Below, in pieces: positions 38,376-40,163 of a stretch of 40,163 nucleotides of DNA; within the stretch, counting starts at the first letter, position 1; the number at the start of each line of letters is the position of its first letter. The notes beneath the pieces are model-generated. The model was given only the letters and a program-made list of their open reading frames with translations, was not told the origin of the DNA and did no database searches. Source of the DNA: Chara braunii. Taxonomy: Eukaryota > Streptophyta > Charophyceae > Charales > Characeae. The stretch is taken from the NCBI GenBank assembly GCA_003427395.1, contig BFEA01000658.1, positions 713,264-753,426 on the forward strand, given 5' to 3'. The position numbers and the translations under genes were made by a program.

Positions 38376-39062
38376 CTAGGCCTTGCTGAAAATCTCTAGG
38401 TACTCCAAAATCTTATCTAATTTGGCGGGGACCTCGACTTGTGCCTGCACCTCCTCTCTACAAGCTTGAACCCTCTCTACTTCTTTTGCCACCCTGTTGG
38501 CCTCCTCTCTCCTCCTCTTCTTTTCCCTCATCATTCGCAGTTTCCACTCCAACTTCTTCTCGTCTTCTGTTGTTTGGCGTTCTAGGGGATCTCCTATCGT
38601 CTCCAACTCCCTGGCGAACGCTTCTCTTTCCTCCTGCGACACATACAATTGTGCCTCCTCATCTTCCCCTAACGATAAATTAGCCACCCACTCGCTTATC
38701 TTCTTCTCCATCCATGCATATTCCCCTTTCGTGCCATTTGTCTCCCCTTTCTCTTCTCCACGTCTTCTTTCAAGGGGCTCTTCTTCTTCTTCTTCCTCCT
38801 CCTCTGCTGCTGCTTCTTCTTCGACAGCCTTCCTCCTCTCTTCTTCCTCTCGCTCTAACAACATCATCTTCTCCTTCTGAAATCTTAACATATCTTCCTC
38901 TAATCTCTTCTTCTTCGCCGCCTGCTCCTCTGCAATAGCCTTTAACTTCGCCCGCTTCAGGAGCTCCTTCTTCTCTTTCCTCTCCCTCAGGATGGCGGCA
39001 ATTCGGGCCTGCTCAGCCTGGGATTGGGGAGCAGTACTCTTCCCACTACGGGTGTCGACCAT
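38376..39062 (-). pseudogene. gag: retroelement 2 Gag, N-terminal coiled coil
   Basis: The ATG at 39062 (MVDTRSGKSTAPQSQ) is preferred over an in-frame ATG 33 bases upstream because its start is the one I recall for related proteins. Almost wholly helical and charged: LRERKEKKELLKRAKLK, an 11-residue Glu block, EKKISEWVANLSLGEDEEA, WKLRMMREKKRRREEANRVA, ending LDKILEYLEIFSKA-stop. The stop is TAG where related proteins, as I recall, have Trp (TGG). The minus GA-rich runs appear as CTTCTT on the plus strand near 38780-38880. Confidence 0.88.
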
Positions 39063-39676
39063 GGTGATTGGTGCACAACCAGACAACGGTTCCACTCCTC
39101 ACCACTTAGACTCTACTCCCCCTGACTGACACACCCACTGACTCAATCTAAAGACTTACAGAATCCGGTCAGGATCCTGTCAACTAGGATCTCTAGCCTA
39201 GACCTACTCTAAGGCTGTCACTACAGGACCTGTTGCTGATCACGAGGCATTTAAGGAGATCCCCCGTAACTCCTCAAGAATTATTTAACGTCGCAGACAG
39301 GACAATGCGATCAACAGGTCTTCTCAACACTTAGACGGCCTGTTGTGCAGCCCACAGCTCGGATTTTGGGCCTATCGTGCCACATCGAGCAGCCCGCCGG
39401 TCAGTACTGGTCCTTGGGAGGGTTTGTGTCCTCCGGGACAGTCGAGTCGTCAGACAGAGTCTTTAGCCCTACTCAGCCCGTGTGGGTTTGGTCAACAAGG
39501 CCCTATCCTTCATCCACAGAGTTCCTAACACCTGGACAGAAGAGACTCAATGCAGAAAGAAGAGACAGACAGACTTGACTTAGCAAGTACCACAGGGTGT
39601 GTGCACATCCATAGGGCGAGGGAATAGGCTGAAGGCTTGGCGAGATTATACCGGCTCCAGCTTGGTCACACTCGTG
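39063..39676. other. leader of ret­roelement 2 / spacer without a gene
   Basis: Upstream of gag on the minus strand, so the primer site and 5' LTR should lie here or beyond. I found no TGGTATCAGAGC or TGGCGCC primer site and no match to the 32520-33400 region. The 5' LTR may lie outside the window or be lost. Confidence 0.5.
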
Positions 39677-39823
39677 GTCAATGGCCTTGGTCAACGCCTT
39701 CGTCAACGCTGCAGTCAACCCCCGGTCAACTCTGGTCAACACCTGTCAACACCTGTCAACACCTTCGGTCAACTCCTGGTCAACGCCGGTCAACTCCCGG
39801 TCAACTCCCGGTCAACTCCGGCT
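39677..39823. repeat. GTCAAC array (about 11 bp unit)
   Basis: GTCAA(C/T) occurs about 13 times in 147 bases, most often as GGTCAACTCC(C/T)G. Read on the minus strand the core is GTTGACC, the W-box core TTGAC. It is a young short-unit minisatellite upstream of gag. Confidence 0.92.
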
Positions 39824-39916
39824 ATGGCGGTCGGCTTCACCTTCGTCGCCACCCTTCTCCTTCCTTTCTCCCTACCTCGCCTCCTTTCTCTTCAACCCTG
39901 CTATCTTCTTTCTCTC

Positions 39917-39943
39917 TTTTTTTTTTTTTTTTTTTTTTTTTTT
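39917..39943. repeat. T homopolymer run
   Basis: 27 T in a pyrimidine-rich region. Confidence 0.95.
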
Positions 39944-40051
39944 CGTCTCTCCCCTCTCCTCCTCGGCTATGGCTTCCTTTGCCCTTCTCGGTCTCCTCCC
40001 CTGTCCTCTCTTTCACCCTCTTTCGTTTCTCTGTGGCCGAGCTCCGCGGCT

Positions 40052-40098
40052 ATGGCCGCCTCCTTCTTCCTCGTGGAACTGCACGGCACACTTCACAG
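40052..40098 (+). CDS. possible first-exon coding start at the window edge
   Basis: ATG at 40052 in the context GCGGCTATGGCC gives MAASFFLVELHGTLHR and then an excellent donor TTCACAG|GTAAGT at 40099. A pyrimidine-rich leader with TCTCTT runs precedes it. An in-frame ATG at 39967 in a similar context (CGGCTATGGCT) is an alternative. Too short to name; no downstream exon is in the window. The same donor also lies upstream of a CT repeat, so it may be part of a repeat family. Confidence 0.2.
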
Positions 40099-40124
40099 GT
40101 AAGTGGCAACCAAACTTGTATTGC

Positions 40125-40128
<4 letters not shown>

Positions 40129-40163
<35 letters not shown>
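40129..40163. repeat. (TC)n microsatellite at window edge
   Basis: Runs to the last base; true length unknown. Confidence 0.97.

Larger units (their letters stand above)
33409..39062 (-). mobile_element. retroelement 2: decayed chromovirus-like Ty3/gypsy gag-pol
   Basis: Minus strand, in order: Gag coiled coil, capsid-like region, Gly/Arg-rich segment with zinc knuckle, protease, RT, RNase H, integrase and a chromodomain-like C-terminus. This is the Ty3/gypsy order, and the final domain indicates a chromovirus. Three in-frame stops and at least four frameshifts interrupt it. The knuckle, RT, and integrase zinc-finger and core motifs each have a changed key residue, while protease and RNase H motifs are intact. 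It is better preserved than retroelement 1. Confidence 0.92.

Noticed and set aside
39100-40163. 5' LTR of retroelement 2 matching 32520-33400
   Set aside because: No shared stretch beyond short words was seen.

Overview
ORGANISM. This is a repeat-dominated eukaryotic nuclear window with no bacterial gene layout, no rRNA and no convincing tRNA gene. It holds long CA and CT microsatellites, two assembly gaps (10637-10887 and 23950-24059), two decayed Ty3/gypsy LTR retrotransposons on the minus strand, a 5'-truncated non-LTR element and several minisatellites. The style of the second element's Gag (a long Glu/Lys/Arg-rich coiled coil beginning MVDTRSGKS, with the motif KKISEWVANLSLGEDEEA) matches, from memory only, predicted proteins of the charophyte green alga Chara braunii. 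I take a charophyte as the most likely source. LAYOUT. 1-4354: microsatellite, a degenerate GC-rich minisatellite of about 48 bp in two blocks (about 440-1080 and 2050-2835), and a GGGACTTTGG-type word array (2990-3560); no gene. 4355-6606: copy A of a segment repeated at 23387-28458 (copy B). 6840-7700: a possible two-exon RGG-box gene whose ATG appears lost. 7700-9125: a stack of unrelated short tandem duplications. 9540-18962: retroelement 1 on the minus strand, reading right to left as putative 5' LTR, tRNA-Asp-type primer site, a long leader full of diverged copies of an unrecognised domain (called P here), Gag with zinc knuckle, protease, RT, RNase H and integrase. The integrase is split by a GC-rich insertion of about 450 bp that carries the first gap. 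19086-22901: further P-domain copies beyond the LTR, same strand. 23387-28458: segment copy B, enlarged by a 1.87-kb block with a tandem duplication and by a LINE fragment with a poly(A) tail. 28849-30831: a 2-kb cluster of about 20 short hairpins. 31050-31475: a tandem and inverted repeat with an 81-bp foldback. 31490-32219: two unrecognised minus-strand frames. 32520-33400: likely 3' LTR or 3' end of retroelement 2. 33409-39062: retroelement 2, a chromovirus-like gag-pol. 39063-40163: its leader, a GTCAAC array, and a possible first exon at the edge. HOW THE PARTS RELATE. Nearly everything coding belongs to mobile elements, and all of it is broken by stops, frameshifts and changed catalytic residues. 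Neither gypsy element can be autonomous. The parts least explained by known families are the P-domain array upstream of Gag in element 1, the 2-kb hairpin cluster, and the foldback at 31263-31433.
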